This document shows positions 38,086-47,907 of a DNA stretch of 64,000 nt, in pieces. The stretch's first letter is position 1; the number at the start of each line of letters is the position of its first letter. Both the position numbers and the translations under genes were made by a program. The DNA is from Sphingobium phenoxybenzoativorans (GTDB lineage: Bacteria > Pseudomonadota > Alphaproteobacteria > Sphingomonadales > Sphingomonadaceae), in NCBI RefSeq assembly GCF_001757355.1, contig NZ_MINO01000015.1:21900-85899 (forward strand), read 5' to 3'. The notes beneath the pieces were generated by a model, which saw only the letters and a program-made list of their open reading frames with translations, was not told the origin of the DNA and made no database searches.

Positions 38086-38787
38086 TTGACCCTGCTTACT
38101 GACCGCGTGCTGTTCATTGATGGGGAGGCCATCATCATCGACAAGCCTGCGGGCCTGCCGGTCGATCCGCCGCGCGATGGGGCGATGAGCCTGGAAAACC
38201 ATCTGGCCTCGCTCACCTTCGGATTTCAGCGCTGGCCGCTGGCCGTCCACCGGCTTGACCGGGACACCAGCGGATGCCTGCTCCTCGCCCGCAATCCCAA
38301 GGCGCATAAGCGTTTTACTGCCGCATTCGAGGCGGGGACCGTGGAAAAGCGCTATATCGCCGTCGTCGATGGCGTGCCTGAAGGCGATGAAGGCACGATC
38401 GACCTGCCGCTGAAGAAGATCAGCAGCGCGCAGGATGGCTGGCGCATGGTGCCCGATCAGAAGGGCAAATCGGCAAAAACGCATTGGACATTGATCGCCA
38501 CGCATGAGGGCCGGTCGCTCATCGCCTTCCGCCCGGAAACCGGCCGCACCCACCAGATCAGGGTCCACGCCCTGCACGGTCTGGGCGCGGGCATTATCGG
38601 CGATCCGGTCTATGGCAAGGCCGGAGCGTCTGCTTCGACGAACCCGGCACGAGGCATGCTTCTGCACAGCCGCTTCCTGTCCATTCCGCGCGGGACCAAG
38701 GCCGCTGCGGAAGCGACGGCGCCCCTCCCCGCCACCTTCGCGCAGGCCGGATTCCCCACGAAACTGATCGACGATGCCGGTCTTTGA
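38086..38787 (+). CDS. RluA-family pseudouridine synthase
   Basis: A 233-residue enzyme isomerising uridine to pseudouridine in rRNA or tRNA. The catalytic Asp lies in VHRLDRDTSGCLLLA (near residue 60), with GTVEKRYIAVVDGVP and RPETGRTHQIRVH completing the domain. No S4 RNA-binding domain is present. The protein appears to start at TTG 38086; no closer ATG keeps the first conserved strand. Its 3' end overlaps arfB by 14 bp, so the two are coupled. Confidence 0.92.
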   Translation: MTLLTDRVLFIDGEAIIIDKPAGLPVDPPRDGAMSLENHLASLTFGFQRWPLAVHRLDRDTSGCLLLARNPKAHKRFTAAFEAGTVEKRYIAVVDGVPEGDEGTIDLPLKKISSAQDGWRMVPDQKGKSAKTHWTLIATHEGRSLIAFRPETGRTHQIRVHALHGLGAGIIGDPVYGKAGASASTNPARGMLLHSRFLSIPRGTKAAAEATAPLPATFAQAGFPTKLIDDAGL

Positions 38788-39178
38788 CGTCCCGGAGGAT
38801 GCGCTGGAGGAGCGGTTCATTACCGCTGGCGGACCCGGCGGCCAGAATGTCAACAAGGTCGCAACGGCCGTTCAGCTACGGATCGATGTCTATCGCCTAG
38901 GCCTGCCGCCCTATGCCTTCCGCAAACTCAGGGAACTGGCCGGCTCCCGCATGACGTCCGCCGGAACATTGGTCATTCAGGCCCAGCAATTCCGCACGCA
39001 GGAAGCCAATCGCAAGGATGCGCGGGAGCGGCTGGACGCCCTTCTGGTCAGGGCGCACGAACGCGACGCGCGCCGTATCGCGACCAAGCCCGGAAAAGCG
39101 GCCAAGGCGCGGCGGGTGGACGAAAAGAAGGCGCGCAGCGGGATCAAACAAGGCCGCGGCAAGGTGCGGATGGACTGA
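38774..39178 (+). CDS. arfB: Alternative ribosome-rescue factor ArfB
   Basis: A 134-residue codon-independent peptidyl-tRNA hydrolase that frees ribosomes stalled at mRNA ends. The GGQ catalytic motif is in FITAGGPGGQNVNKVATAVQ, and the C-terminal basic tail that enters the mRNA channel is evident (RRVDEKKARSGIKQGRGKV). It is encoded directly with the RluA-type enzyme by a 14-bp overlap. Confidence 0.96.
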   Translation: MPVFDVPEDALEERFITAGGPGGQNVNKVATAVQLRIDVYRLGLPPYAFRKLRELAGSRMTSAGTLVIQAQQFRTQEANRKDARERLDALLVRAHERDARRIATKPGKAAKARRVDEKKARSGIKQGRGKVRMD

Positions 39179-39274
39179 CGCACCGTCGATCCCTGCCTCA
39201 CGCGGGCCCGCCCTCGTGAACGCCGAGACGCGATATGTCTTGATCCTGCATCGGCACCTGTGCAGTTGGTGGAC

Positions 39275-39841
39275 ATGGCTCGCGGCGACTTCCGTACCGA
39301 TCCCCTGATCCTGCATCTGGATGACCGTTACGGTGAACCTGCTCGTCCGGCATGGACGCCGCTTTTCTATGCCCTGTTCGCCAGCGCAGTGGTCATGCTG
39401 CTCCTGGGCCTCGCGGAATGGGCGAGAATCCCCGAAGGGGCAAAGCGGGATATGGGAGCGGTCAAGGCATGCCAGCAGCATCTGCGCTATAAATTGCCGC
39501 CGGAACCAGGGCTGGAAATCGTGAGCTTTGCTGTCCAGCCTGCGAAAGACATGCTCGAACCCAGATCCGTGCTTCTCGCCTATCGCGCCCTGAATGTGAA
39601 GGGACCCGATGGACGGCCCCGCCAGGGCATGCAGCAATGTGCTTTCGCGACGGAAGCCGACGGCAATTTCCCACCCTTCAAGGAGCTTTCGCGGGCCGTA
39701 TTCCGTTCCGAAGGCGAGATGCAGGCCTGGAAAGAGCAGTTTTTGCGCGGCGAAACGGTGGAGGAGCTGGAGGCCGGTCGTCCCGAATGCTGCCTGCCCC
39801 TGCGCAAGGGCAGTGGGGGCAACATCGTGACCATAGGCTGA
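39275..39841 (+). CDS. Membrane-anchored protein of unknown function
   Basis: About 188 residues: a short cytoplasmic start (MARGDFRTDPLILHLDDRYGEP), one transmembrane helix (LFYALFASAVVMLLLGLAEW) and a C-terminal domain with Cys residues (VKACQQHL, QQCAFAT, PECCLPL) that is not recognised. GTG 39260 would add five residues. It lies in the same direction between arfB and the methionine sulfoxide reductase gene. Confidence 0.72.
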   Translation: MARGDFRTDPLILHLDDRYGEPARPAWTPLFYALFASAVVMLLLGLAEWARIPEGAKRDMGAVKACQQHLRYKLPPEPGLEIVSFAVQPAKDMLEPRSVLLAYRALNVKGPDGRPRQGMQQCAFATEADGNFPPFKELSRAVFRSEGEMQAWKEQFLRGETVEELEAGRPECCLPLRKGSGGNIVTIG

Positions 39842-39881
39842 AACCGGGGGTGACGGAGACCCATCGGCTGCTTACATAACG

Positions 39882-40370
39882 ATGATGTTCGCTTTCGATC
39901 CAGACCGTGCCGCGCCCAAGGCCGTCTTGTATGACGATCTGTCGTCGGCAGCTTTCGCGGTTACGGAGGGGGAACGCGACGCCATCGCGAATATGGCCAA
40001 CCTGTCCGCGTTGATCTGGCAATATCTGCCCGGCCTTAACTGGGCCGGCTTCTATCGCCTGATCGGGGACGAACTGGTCCTCGGGCCGTTTCAGGGAAAG
40101 TCGGCCTGTATACGGATCGCCATGGGCAAGGGCGTTTGTGGAACGGCGGCGGCGACCCGAAAGACGCAATGCGTCGCCGATGTTCACGCCTTCCCCGGCC
40201 ACATCGCTTGCGATGCTGATTCCCGTTCGGAAATCGTGGTCCCGATAGTCCATGAAGGCCGGTTGATCGGCGTGCTCGATCTAGATAGCCCGGAACCCGC
40301 GCGGTTCGACGGCGAAGATGCCGCTGCTCTGGAGGCGATTGTAGAGAGAATAGCGCCACGCCTCCTCTGA
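39882..40370 (+). CDS. msrC: Free methionine-(R)-sulfoxide reductase (GAF domain)
   Basis: A 162-residue single GAF-domain enzyme reducing free methionine-R-sulfoxide with thioredoxin. The family's three cysteines are present in MGKGVCGTAAATRKTQCVAD and FPGHIACDADSRSE, and WAGFYRL and EIVVPIVHEGRLIGVLDLDS match the binding pocket. The start may be either of two adjacent ATGs. Confidence 0.93.
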   Translation: MMFAFDPDRAAPKAVLYDDLSSAAFAVTEGERDAIANMANLSALIWQYLPGLNWAGFYRLIGDELVLGPFQGKSACIRIAMGKGVCGTAAATRKTQCVADVHAFPGHIACDADSRSEIVVPIVHEGRLIGVLDLDSPEPARFDGEDAAALEAIVERIAPRLL

Positions 40371-40476
40371 ATATCGCTGATCCTCGGCTCTCACATCGCC
40401 ACAATCGCCGATCTTTTCTGACCTGTTTTGGGACAATATATCCGCGAAGCCGTTGGAAATGCAGGAAACCCAATGC

Positions 40477-40493
40477 TAAACCTTGGGTTAACC
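40477..40493 (+). promoter_or_regulatory. Possible CtrA-type box before the RcnB-like gene
   Basis: TAAA-CCTTGGG-TTAACC differs from the CtrA consensus TTAA-N7-TTAACC at one base of the first half-site. It is about 35 bases before the gene start, inside promoter distance. Confidence 0.35.
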
Positions 40494-40527
40494 TGCTGGG
40501 CTTGCCCAGATGTCGTAGAACCGGGAG

Positions 40528-41388
40528 ATGATGATGCGCGGCCTTCTGATTGCAGCGACAGGCGCCGGTATGCTCACCCTCGCCATGCCTGTGATGGCGG
40601 CGGGGGAGCAGCGCCCTAGACCCGCAGCCCAGAATATGGCTCCGGTTGCGCCGCACGCCACACATCGCTGGGGGCAGCGGGTGGATGGCCGCTGGCGCGG
40701 AGGACATGACGCACCCGGAGGCTGGGCGGCTTACCGCCGTCCGGCTTATGGCTTCGCACTTCCCCGCTATTGGATTCAGCCGGCCTATTATATCGCCGAT
40801 TACCGCGTTTACGGCCTTCCCGTTCCCAATTATGGTTATGGCTGGTCGCGCTATTATGACGATGCGGTGCTGACCGACCAATATGGCCGGGTGTATGACA
40901 GCCGGAGCGGCATCGACTGGGACCGGTATGAAGGCGGCTATGACCCAGATACGCGGCCCGTCCACGTTGAAACGCCCGCCGCGCATCACCCCCCTCCGCC
41001 GGAAGGCCCACCACCGCCCGGCCGCGCGCCCTATGACGAGAACAGCATAGCATCCAACGAATATCCGGGGCCTGCCGAATATCGCGGACAATGGCGCGGG
41101 ACCTGGCGCGGTGACGACGGCCGCGTCTACAGCGGAACCTATGAGGGCACCTATAACGGCACTGCGGATGCCGGCCCGCCGCCTTATGTCGCACCGCCCT
41201 ATGCGGGTTCGCATTGGATGAACGGCGACGCATATGGTCCCAATACCCAGGTCTATTATGCCGCGCCGGGTACGACAATTGTGATCCAGCCGGGAACCAC
41301 GACCACCACAACCACTACCGAGGAGGAGGTCGTTCCCCCGCGCAGGACGTGGAAGCGCTCCGGCAAAATCATTCGCTGCAACTGTTAG
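40528..41388 (+). CDS. RcnB-family periplasmic protein
   Basis: 286 residues with a signal peptide (GMLTLAMPVMAA-GEQ). The RcnB-like domain is seen in RWGQRVDGRWRGGHDAPGGW and the Tyr/Arg-rich YGYGWSRYYDDAVLTDQYGRVYD repeat-like segments. RcnB family members modulate nickel and cobalt export, but many relatives are uncharacterised. A proline-rich linker (HHPPPPEGPPPPGR), a Gly/Tyr-rich stretch, a run of Thr (TTTTTTTTEEEVV) and a C-terminal CNC follow. The low-complexity end makes the metal role uncertain. Confidence 0.8.
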   Translation: MMMRGLLIAATGAGMLTLAMPVMAAGEQRPRPAAQNMAPVAPHATHRWGQRVDGRWRGGHDAPGGWAAYRRPAYGFALPRYWIQPAYYIADYRVYGLPVPNYGYGWSRYYDDAVLTDQYGRVYDSRSGIDWDRYEGGYDPDTRPVHVETPAAHHPPPPEGPPPPGRAPYDENSIASNEYPGPAEYRGQWRGTWRGDDGRVYSGTYEGTYNGTADAGPPPYVAPPYAGSHWMNGDAYGPNTQVYYAAPGTTIVIQPGTTTTTTTTEEEVVPPRRTWKRSGKIIRCNC

Positions 41389-41462
41389 GAACAGGCGGCA
41401 GGATTCTGGAATTTCCCGATCTTATCGAGAATGGAGGGTTGGCCGCTCATGGGCCACCCGCC

Positions 41463-42284
41463 CTATTTGCGGAATATTCCGCTGGCCTCAACCGAAGGCA
41501 GGGGTGAAGGAGAGCCAGCCGCCACATCACGGATCGCGTCAGCCTGCTCATCCGGATCGAACCGGGTCCAGCCGCCACGCCCCAACCGTTCGAGCGGCCG
41601 GTAACGAATCTTATATTGCATCCGCTTCGACCCCTCGACCCAGTAGCCCAGATAGACATAGGCAAGACCGGCGTCGCGGGCGCGCAGGATATGATCCATG
41701 ATGATGAAATTGCCCATGCCCGGACGGCTGGCAAGTTCCGGATCGAAGAAGCTGTAGATCATCGACAGACCGTCAGCCTGACGATCCGTCAGACAGGCGC
41801 CCACCAGACGGCCGGGCCGCCCCCCTGCCCCCGGCTCACGATATTCGATGACATGGCTATCGACGGGGGTCTGCTCGACCATGTCGGCATAGTCCATCTC
41901 ATCCATCTCGGTCATGCCGCCGCCCGGATGTCGCGCGCGGAGGTAACGCTGGAGCAGCGCATATTGCTCCTCGGTCGACCATGGCTTGCAGGCGGTGACC
42001 ACCAGATCGCTGTTGCGCCTTATCAGCTTGCGCTGGGTGGCGTTGGCGCGAAATTCATTGGCGACGACCCGCACGGAAACGCAGGCGGAGCAGTCGGCGC
42101 AACTCGGTCGATAGGCGACATTCTGGCTGCGGCGGAAACCGATGCGGCCCAGCGCGTCATTAAGCTCCCCGGCATGCTCGCCCGAAAGCTCGGTAAAGAC
42201 CTTCCGCTCACTCCGGCCCGGCAGATAGGGGCAGGGACTGGGATTGGTTACGAAAAATCGCGGGAAACGGAATGGGGCGCTCAC
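41463..42284 (-). CDS. bpt: Aspartate/glutamate leucyltransferase (N-end rule)
   Basis: A 273-residue aminoacyl-tRNA-protein transferase that adds leucine to proteins beginning with Asp or Glu, marking them for ClpS/ClpAP. The N-terminal cysteine-rich module is in [20 protein letters not shown] and [15 protein letters not shown], and the C-terminal GNAT-like fold contains [23 protein letters not shown] and [20 protein letters not shown]. It is sometimes labelled arginyltransferase. Confidence 0.94.
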   Translation of the reverse strand: MSAPFRFPRFFVTNPSPCPYLPGRSERKVFTELSGEHAGELNDALGRIGFRRSQNVAYRPSCADCSACVSVRVVANEFRANATQRKLIRRNSDLVVTACKPWSTEEQYALLQRYLRARHPGGGMTEMDEMDYADMVEQTPVDSHVIEYREPGAGGRPGRLVGACLTDRQADGLSMIYSFFDPELASRPGMGNFIIMDHILRARDAGLAYVYLGYWVEGSKRMQYKIRYRPLERLGRGGWTRFDPDEQADAIRDVAAGSPSPLPSVEASGIFRK

Positions 42285-42493
42285 TGGCCTTCCCCTCCCG
42301 AACTGGCTCGAACATCTGTCACTTCCCGACTATGCCCCCCGCCCCCTGTGATGAAAAGCCCATTTACTAATAAAGCCCGATTGGATGCCCGTATCAGCCC
42401 ATAGAGCGCATCCCTTAACATCATCTCATCGGCCCGCCCGTCAACGGCGCGACTCCGTCCACCCGCCAAAAAAACTCCCTCCGGCCGCCTCAA

Positions 42494-43492
42494 TCAGCGA
42501 TCTGTATAGCCTCTGTACCAGGAAACGAATTTTGGCACGCCTGCCTCTATGGGCGTGGTTGGCTGGAAGCCCAGGTCAGCGGAAATCGCACTAATGTCTG
42601 CATAGGTGGCGTGCACATCCCCCGGCTGCATGGGGAGCAGATCAACGATCGCCTCCTTGCCGCAAGCCTCCTCCAGAAGCGCGATCAGGCGCATCAGCTC
42701 CTCCGGCTTGTGATTACCGATATTATAGACGCGATGGGGGGAGCGGCTGCCTCCCGCCTTCCCCGCTCCGTCGTCCGGGGGCGGATTGTCATGAGCCGCG
42801 ATAACCCCCGCGACGATATCATCGATATAGGTGAAGTCGCGCTGCATCTTGCCATGGTTGAACACGGGAATCGGGTCACCTGCGAGTATCTTCTTCGTAA
42901 AGATCCACATCGCCATGTCGGGCCGGCCCCATGGCCCATAAACTGTGAAGAAGCGCAGGCCCGTCTGCGGCGTGCGGTAGAGATGCGCATAGGTCTCGCT
43001 CATCAACTCATCCGCTTTCTTGGTCGCCGCATAGAGGGAGACGGGATGATCGGCGCGATCCTCCACCCGGAACGGCAGACTGTCATTGCCGCCATAGACC
43101 GAAGATGACGAAGCATAGACCATGTGCCGCACCTGCCGGTGGCGGGCGAGTTCAAGCATGTTGACGTGCCCGACCAGATTCGATTGCACATAGGCATGGG
43201 GATTTTCCAGCGAATAGCGCACGCCGGCCTGGGCGCCCAGATGAATGATGCTCTCGATCGCATGCCCCTCAACAGCAGCCAGCAACGCCGCATTGTCGGC
43301 AAAGTCACATGCGGTGAACGAGAACAGCCCGCCGTGAATCGCCTGCAACTGAGCGATACGATCCTGTTTCAGCCGGACCGTATAATAATCGTTCATATTG
43401 TCGAGACCAATGACGGCGCGGCCGGCCGCCATCAGGACATCCGCCACATGCATGCCGATGAAACCGGCGATACCCGTAACCAGGACCGTCAT
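42494..43492 (-). CDS. NAD-dependent nucleotide-sugar epimerase (UDP-glucuronate 4-epimerase type)
   Basis: A 332-residue extended short-chain dehydrogenase. The NAD motif is VTGIAGFIGMHVAD; catalytic Ser/Tyr/Lys lie in YASSSSVYGGN and SLYAATKKADE. NMNDYYTVRLKQDRI and TVYGPWGRPDMAMWIFTKKI are typical of UDP-GlcA to UDP-GalA epimerases used in capsule synthesis. It is divergent from the sugar-phosphate transferase gene, which starts 160 bases away, marking the left edge of the polysaccharide region. ATG 43492 was used; upstream residues are not conserved. Confidence 0.91.
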   Translation of the reverse strand: MTVLVTGIAGFIGMHVADVLMAAGRAVIGLDNMNDYYTVRLKQDRIAQLQAIHGGLFSFTACDFADNAALLAAVEGHAIESIIHLGAQAGVRYSLENPHAYVQSNLVGHVNMLELARHRQVRHMVYASSSSVYGGNDSLPFRVEDRADHPVSLYAATKKADELMSETYAHLYRTPQTGLRFFTVYGPWGRPDMAMWIFTKKILAGDPIPVFNHGKMQRDFTYIDDIVAGVIAAHDNPPPDDGAGKAGGSRSPHRVYNIGNHKPEELMRLIALLEEACGKEAIVDLLPMQPGDVHATYADISAISADLGFQPTTPIEAGVPKFVSWYRGYTDR

Positions 43493-43653
43493 TATCGCTC
43501 CAAATCCATTAACCTTATTGCCGTAAACTGTACCAAATCCGTCCAACGGCCCTCGAGGTCACTCATAAAGTCTTTAAAAATATTGCATAAGCGAAGAAGC
43601 CTAGGCATGGTAGCGCAAATGGGGTCGCTTCCTGCAAGGCAGCGAGGATTTAT

Positions 43654-45102
43654 ATGCTATTAAGCGCCCGGAACCAGAATGCTATGGTTGATGCCGGGAC
43701 ACTATCTACCGGCGTCGGCAATGACGTTTTAGGTGACCATAGTGTTCAAGCCAGCGACCGTGGTCGGAGCGGGAACAAGTTTCAGACGCGGTTGGCGCTG
43801 CGGTTTGCGCTTCTGGCGAGCGAGATTGCCGCGATCATCCTGACATTCTGGGTCGCAGCCTTCATGCGTCATGGCCTCGCTGGGCTGGACCAGTGGCTGA
43901 CCGTCATGAGCGTGACCCTCCCTGTCTATCTGGGCACGGCGCTCAACAGCAAGGCGTATGATCTGGAGTCGATTCGCGATTTCCGCACGAGTGCGAAACG
44001 CGCAATCATGGCATTCCTGTTTACGATTGGCACGGTGACGCTGATGGTCTTCTTCCTGAAGGTCAGCTCCGATTTCTCGCGCCTGGTCTTTGGCATGGGC
44101 ACAGTGATGTGCGTGCCAATCCTGTTGGGCCTGCGCCTGTTCTACATCCGGCTGACGCGGCGTGTTATGGGAACCAACCCCTTTTCCGAATTGATTATTC
44201 GAGATGGCGTGGCGCTGCCCGAACATTATGACGCGATGGTTATCGACGCGGCCGCCCATAATCTGCAGCCGTCCACTCGCGATCCTGTGAACATCCAGCG
44301 GCTGGGCAATTTCGTTCATAATATCGACCGTGTTGTGGTCGCCTGCCCGCCGGAGCGGCGCGTGCAGTGGGCTTTTGTGCTGAAGGCGCTGGATATCGAT
44401 GCAGAGCTTTGCGTGCCGGAGCTTGATGAACTTGGCGCGGTTTCCATGTGCCAATTGGGCAACAGCTCTACGATGGTTGTCTCTGCCGGGCCGATGGGCC
44501 TGCGTAGCCGACTGATGAAGCGCGGATTCGATGTTGCGCTGGTTCTTACCGTGCTGCCTTTCCTGGCAATCCCGATGGCGCTGGTGGCGCTGGCCATCAA
44601 ACTCGAATCGCCCGGACCGGTCCTGTTTCGTCAGGTACGCATCGGACGCGGCAACCGCCCCTTCCACATCCTCAAATTCCGTTCGATGCGGGTCGATCTG
44701 TGCGATGCCCAAGGCAATCGCTCGGCTGGACGCGACGACGACCGGATCACGCGGGTCGGCAACTTCATCCGCAAGACCAGCATCGACGAACTGCCTCAGA
44801 TTCTCAACGTCCTGATCGGCAATATGAGCATCGTTGGTCCTCGCCCGCATGCTGTAGGATCGCGGGCAGAAAACCTGCTGTTCTGGGACATCGACGACCG
44901 CTACTTCCACCGCCACGCCGTCAAGCCCGGCCTCACAGGCCTTGCACAGATCCGCGGTTTCCGGGGCGCCACCGAAGTACGCGAGGACTTGTCCAACCGG
45001 CTTCAGGCCGATCTGGAATATCGCGCGAACTGGTCGCTGCTCAATGACATCATGATCATTCTGGCGACGTTCAGAGTGCTGGTGCACCGCAACGCTTTTT
45101 AA
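43654..45102 (+). CDS. Polyprenyl glycosylphosphotransferase initiating EPS synthesis
   Basis: A 482-residue membrane enzyme (WbaP/GelB/SpsB-type) that loads the first sugar phosphate, probably glucose or galactose, onto undecaprenyl phosphate. It has four N-terminal transmembrane segments, a soluble CoA-binding-like middle region (residues 180-285), a fifth segment (VALVLTVLPFLAIPMALVAL) and the catalytic domain with ESPGPVLFRQVRIGRGNRPFHILKFRSM, RKTSIDELPQILNVL and GNMSIVGPRPHA. Encoded about 16 kb from the export genes, so the EPS locus is split. Confidence 0.93.
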   Translation: MLLSARNQNAMVDAGTLSTGVGNDVLGDHSVQASDRGRSGNKFQTRLALRFALLASEIAAIILTFWVAAFMRHGLAGLDQWLTVMSVTLPVYLGTALNSKAYDLESIRDFRTSAKRAIMAFLFTIGTVTLMVFFLKVSSDFSRLVFGMGTVMCVPILLGLRLFYIRLTRRVMGTNPFSELIIRDGVALPEHYDAMVIDAAAHNLQPSTRDPVNIQRLGNFVHNIDRVVVACPPERRVQWAFVLKALDIDAELCVPELDELGAVSMCQLGNSSTMVVSAGPMGLRSRLMKRGFDVALVLTVLPFLAIPMALVALAIKLESPGPVLFRQVRIGRGNRPFHILKFRSMRVDLCDAQGNRSAGRDDDRITRVGNFIRKTSIDELPQILNVLIGNMSIVGPRPHAVGSRAENLLFWDIDDRYFHRHAVKPGLTGLAQIRGFRGATEVREDLSNRLQADLEYRANWSLLNDIMIILATFRVLVHRNAF

Positions 45103-45158
45103 AAAGGCATTGCGGCACCGGAATTGAGCAGCCCTGCGCCTTGCTCCTAATCTGGGTG

Positions 45159-45536
45159 TTAGGCGCTGATTTTATAATCGTGAGCAAGCAGCCAAGTTTG
45201 CGCAGCGGAGTAGGAACAGAATAGCGCAGCCTGCGGCGAGACAGCCGCATCACGCGCATGCGCCTTATGGAGGATGTTCTTCACGACAACTGCCGACCGG
45301 TCGCCGGGTTGATGAAGTCGCAAGGAATGCGCATTGATCCGCGCTTCGACCTCCGGTGACTGTATATCCGCACCAGTAACATCTGATAGAAAACGGATCG
45401 GACGTCCCGACGCGCGGAAGTTGGCGACTATGGGTTCGAGTTTGTCAAAAAAAGCATCAACATCGGCGATGCTCCACCGCCCCGTACCCACGGCCTTTAT
45501 AATCCCAGTAGGCTCGTCAATCTTCAATTCGATCAT
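45159..45536 (-). CDS. SpoIIAA/STAS-like small protein
   Basis: A 125-residue single-domain protein, MIELKIDEPTGIIKAVGTGRWSIADVDAFFDKLE..., with a predicted alternation of strands and helices as in the SpoIIAA-like (STAS) fold, common as stand-alone genes in sphingomonads. Its role is not known. It converges on the glycosylphosphotransferase gene. Confidence 0.75.
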   Translation of the reverse strand: MIELKIDEPTGIIKAVGTGRWSIADVDAFFDKLEPIVANFRASGRPIRFLSDVTGADIQSPEVEARINAHSLRLHQPGDRSAVVVKNILHKAHARDAAVSPQAALFCSYSAAQTWLLAHDYKISA

Positions 45537-45702
45537 AGCGCTTCGCTTTCGAGAGAAGATAAGCGCTAGAGCAGATATGTCAGCCGAATATTAATGGGCA
45601 GATATAACTCGGCCCTTTGCTACGAAAGTCTTAGGCAAACCATTCTTCAAGCGCGGCCGACGAAGATCAGCATTTCTCCCATCGAAACGGGAGCGTGTCT
45701 CA

Positions 45703-46950
45703 TTACGCCACCTCAATCGGCGAGACATCATAGGAAGCTTCGCGCAGCGCTACGATCAACCGGTCAAGATGTTCACCGTCGCGCGTCTCGCATTCGACGT
45801 CGAGGCTCAAGCCTTTAACCGGCAAATTGGTGAAAATGCGCTGGTGCGCGAGTTCAAGGATATTCACCTGCTGCTCGTCGAAGATGCGCGCCACATGATA
45901 AAGCGCGCCCGGTCGATCCTGTAGCCGAATGCGCAGGCGCGCGAGGCGGCCGGATCGCGCAAGGTCGCGCAACAACACATTCGCCAATAGCCGCGTATCG
46001 ATATTGCCGCCACACAGCACCAAACCGACCGTACGCCCGGCAAACATCTCACGGTGGCTGAGCATGGCGGCGAGGCCGGCCGCGCCGGCGCCCTCCACTA
46101 CCGTCTTTTCTATCTGCAGGAGCAGGCTGACAGCTTGCTCCAGACTACGTTCGCTCACCAGCACAACATCATTGGCCAGCCGCTCGACAAACCTGCGAGT
46201 CAATTGACCTGGTTCCTTGACCGCGATGCCCTCGGCCAGAGTATCGCCGCTACAGGGGAGGTCAGCATCCTTGATATAGTCATACATCGACGGATAAAGT
46301 TCAGCCTGGATGCCGATCAGCCGCATGTCCGGTTTCATTGCCCGCGCGGCCGTTCCCATGCCGGAAAACAGCCCGCCGCCGCCGATCGGAATCGCCAGCG
46401 TATCGATGTCCGGCGCATCCTCCAGCATCTCCAGCGCAACCGTACCCTGCCCGGCTATGATATCCGGCTCATCAAAGGGGTGAACAAAGGTCAGGCCACG
46501 CTCAACCTCCAAGGTGCGAGCATGCGCATATGCATCATCAAAGGTTTCGCCATGCAGGACAACGGTCGCACCATGGCCTTCCGTTTGCATCACCTTCACG
46601 GTCGGCGTGGTGCGCGGCATGACGATAGTGACGGGCAGGCCAAGACGAGCGCCATGATAGGCCAGTCCCTGCGCATGATTACCCGCCGATGCTGCAATCA
46701 CACCCTTGTCGCGCGCAGCATCGTCCAGAAGGAGCAGGCGATTGAGTGCGCCGCGTTCCTTGTAAGCGGCAGTGAACTGAAGATTTTCGAACTTCAGATA
46801 GACCTTTGCGCCCAGCATGTGCGACAGCGTCTTGCTCGTCAGCGTGGGCGTCCGCACGATCGCGCCGGAAATCCGGGCTCGCGCCGCCAATATGTCATCG
46901 ACGGTGACGGGGAGCGGCAATGCGCTTTCGATCTTGCTGAGCGTGTTCAT
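45703..46950 (-). CDS. ilvA: Threonine ammonia-lyase (biosynthetic type with ACT domain)
   Basis: A 415-residue PLP enzyme deaminating threonine to 2-oxobutyrate, the first step to isoleucine. The PLP Lys is in TAAYKERGALNRL, the phosphate loop is SAGNHAQGLAYH and GGGGLFSGMG, and VLCGGNIDTRLL closes the catalytic domain. A C-terminal ACT domain (LQDRPGALYHVARIFDEQQVNILELAHQR) gives likely allosteric control. ATG 46950 fits the family. It is divergent from the beta-hydroxyacid dehydrogenase operon. Confidence 0.94.
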   Translation of the reverse strand: MNTLSKIESALPLPVTVDDILAARARISGAIVRTPTLTSKTLSHMLGAKVYLKFENLQFTAAYKERGALNRLLLLDDAARDKGVIAASAGNHAQGLAYHGARLGLPVTIVMPRTTPTVKVMQTEGHGATVVLHGETFDDAYAHARTLEVERGLTFVHPFDEPDIIAGQGTVALEMLEDAPDIDTLAIPIGGGGLFSGMGTAARAMKPDMRLIGIQAELYPSMYDYIKDADLPCSGDTLAEGIAVKEPGQLTRRFVERLANDVVLVSERSLEQAVSLLLQIEKTVVEGAGAAGLAAMLSHREMFAGRTVGLVLCGGNIDTRLLANVLLRDLARSGRLARLRIRLQDRPGALYHVARIFDEQQVNILELAHQRIFTNLPVKGLSLDVECETRDGEHLDRLIVALREASYDVSPIEVA

Positions 46951-47037
46951 GGGAGTTGCCCCTAACCGATATTGCAGTGAGAGGAAACTGGCCAAGAAGG
47001 GCTGGCTCTCACGCAAAACTGGCCCTATGCGAGGGAC

Positions 47038-47907
47038 ATGGCAAAGATCGCGTTTATCGGCCTTGGCGTCATGGGGGGACCCGTCGCCGGGCATCTGGCC
47101 AAGGCCGGGCATGAGCTAAGTGTCTACAACCGTTCCATTGCCAAGGCGAAGGCATGGAATGAAGCGCATGGCGGCACCGTAGCGATTAGTCCCGCCCACG
47201 CAGCGCAGGGGGCGGATATCGTCATCAGTTGCGTGGGCAATGACGATGACCTGTCAGCAGTGACGATGGGGAAAGATGGCGCCTTCCGCAGCATGGCGTC
47301 GGGTTCCCTGTTCATTGATCACACAACTGTTTCAGCGCGCATAGCCCGGCAGTTGTTTGTCGAGGGAGAAAGCCGGGGCATTCATTGCGTCGATGCACCC
47401 GTTTCCGGTGGGCAGGCCGGTGCGGAAAATGGCCGCCTGTCCATCATGTGCGGCGGAACGGAACCGGCAGTGAACGCCGCCAGGATCGTCATGGGCTGCT
47501 ACGCTGCTCGCATCGTCCATGTTGGTGCCGCAGGCGCTGGGCAGACGACCAAGATGGTCAACCAGATCTGCATTGCGGGTGTATTGCAAGGATTATCCGA
47601 AGGCTTACGGTTTGCACAGGCTGCCGAGCTGGACATGGACAAAGTGTTCGAGGCAATTTCCGGCGGTGCAGCGCAAAGCTGGCAGATGGAAAATCGCTGG
47701 AAGACGATGGCGCAGGACAGTTTCGATTTCGGCTTCGCGGTCGACTGGATGCGCAAGGACCTGGGCCTGGCGCTGGAAGAAGCGCGAACAAGCGGGGCGA
47801 CGCTGCCGGTGACAGCGATGGTCGATCAATTCTACGCGGATGTTCAGGCGCTGGGCGGCGGGCGGCAGGATACCAGTTCGCTGGTGAGACGGGTTACCCG
47901 CGCATGA
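47038..47907 (+). CDS. NAD(P)-dependent beta-hydroxyacid dehydrogenase
   Basis: 289 residues of the 3-hydroxyisobutyrate dehydrogenase / tartronate semialdehyde reductase family. The Rossmann motif is FIGLGVMGGPVAGHL, the substrate motif is CVDAPVSGGQAGAENGRLSIMCGG, and the catalytic Lys lies in GAGQTTKMVNQI. A specific substrate cannot be deduced. Its stop overlaps the next gene's start (ATGA). Confidence 0.9.
   Translation: MAKIAFIGLGVMGGPVAGHLAKAGHELSVYNRSIAKAKAWNEAHGGTVAISPAHAAQGADIVISCVGNDDDLSAVTMGKDGAFRSMASGSLFIDHTTVSARIARQLFVEGESRGIHCVDAPVSGGQAGAENGRLSIMCGGTEPAVNAARIVMGCYAARIVHVGAAGAGQTTKMVNQICIAGVLQGLSEGLRFAQAAELDMDKVFEAISGGAAQSWQMENRWKTMAQDSFDFGFAVDWMRKDLGLALEEARTSGATLPVTAMVDQFYADVQALGGGRQDTSSLVRRVTRA

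Noticed and set aside
42285..42493. 70-residue minus-strand frame between bpt and the epimerase gene
   Set aside because: No family features, skewed composition and no ribosome binding site; most likely intergenic sequence.
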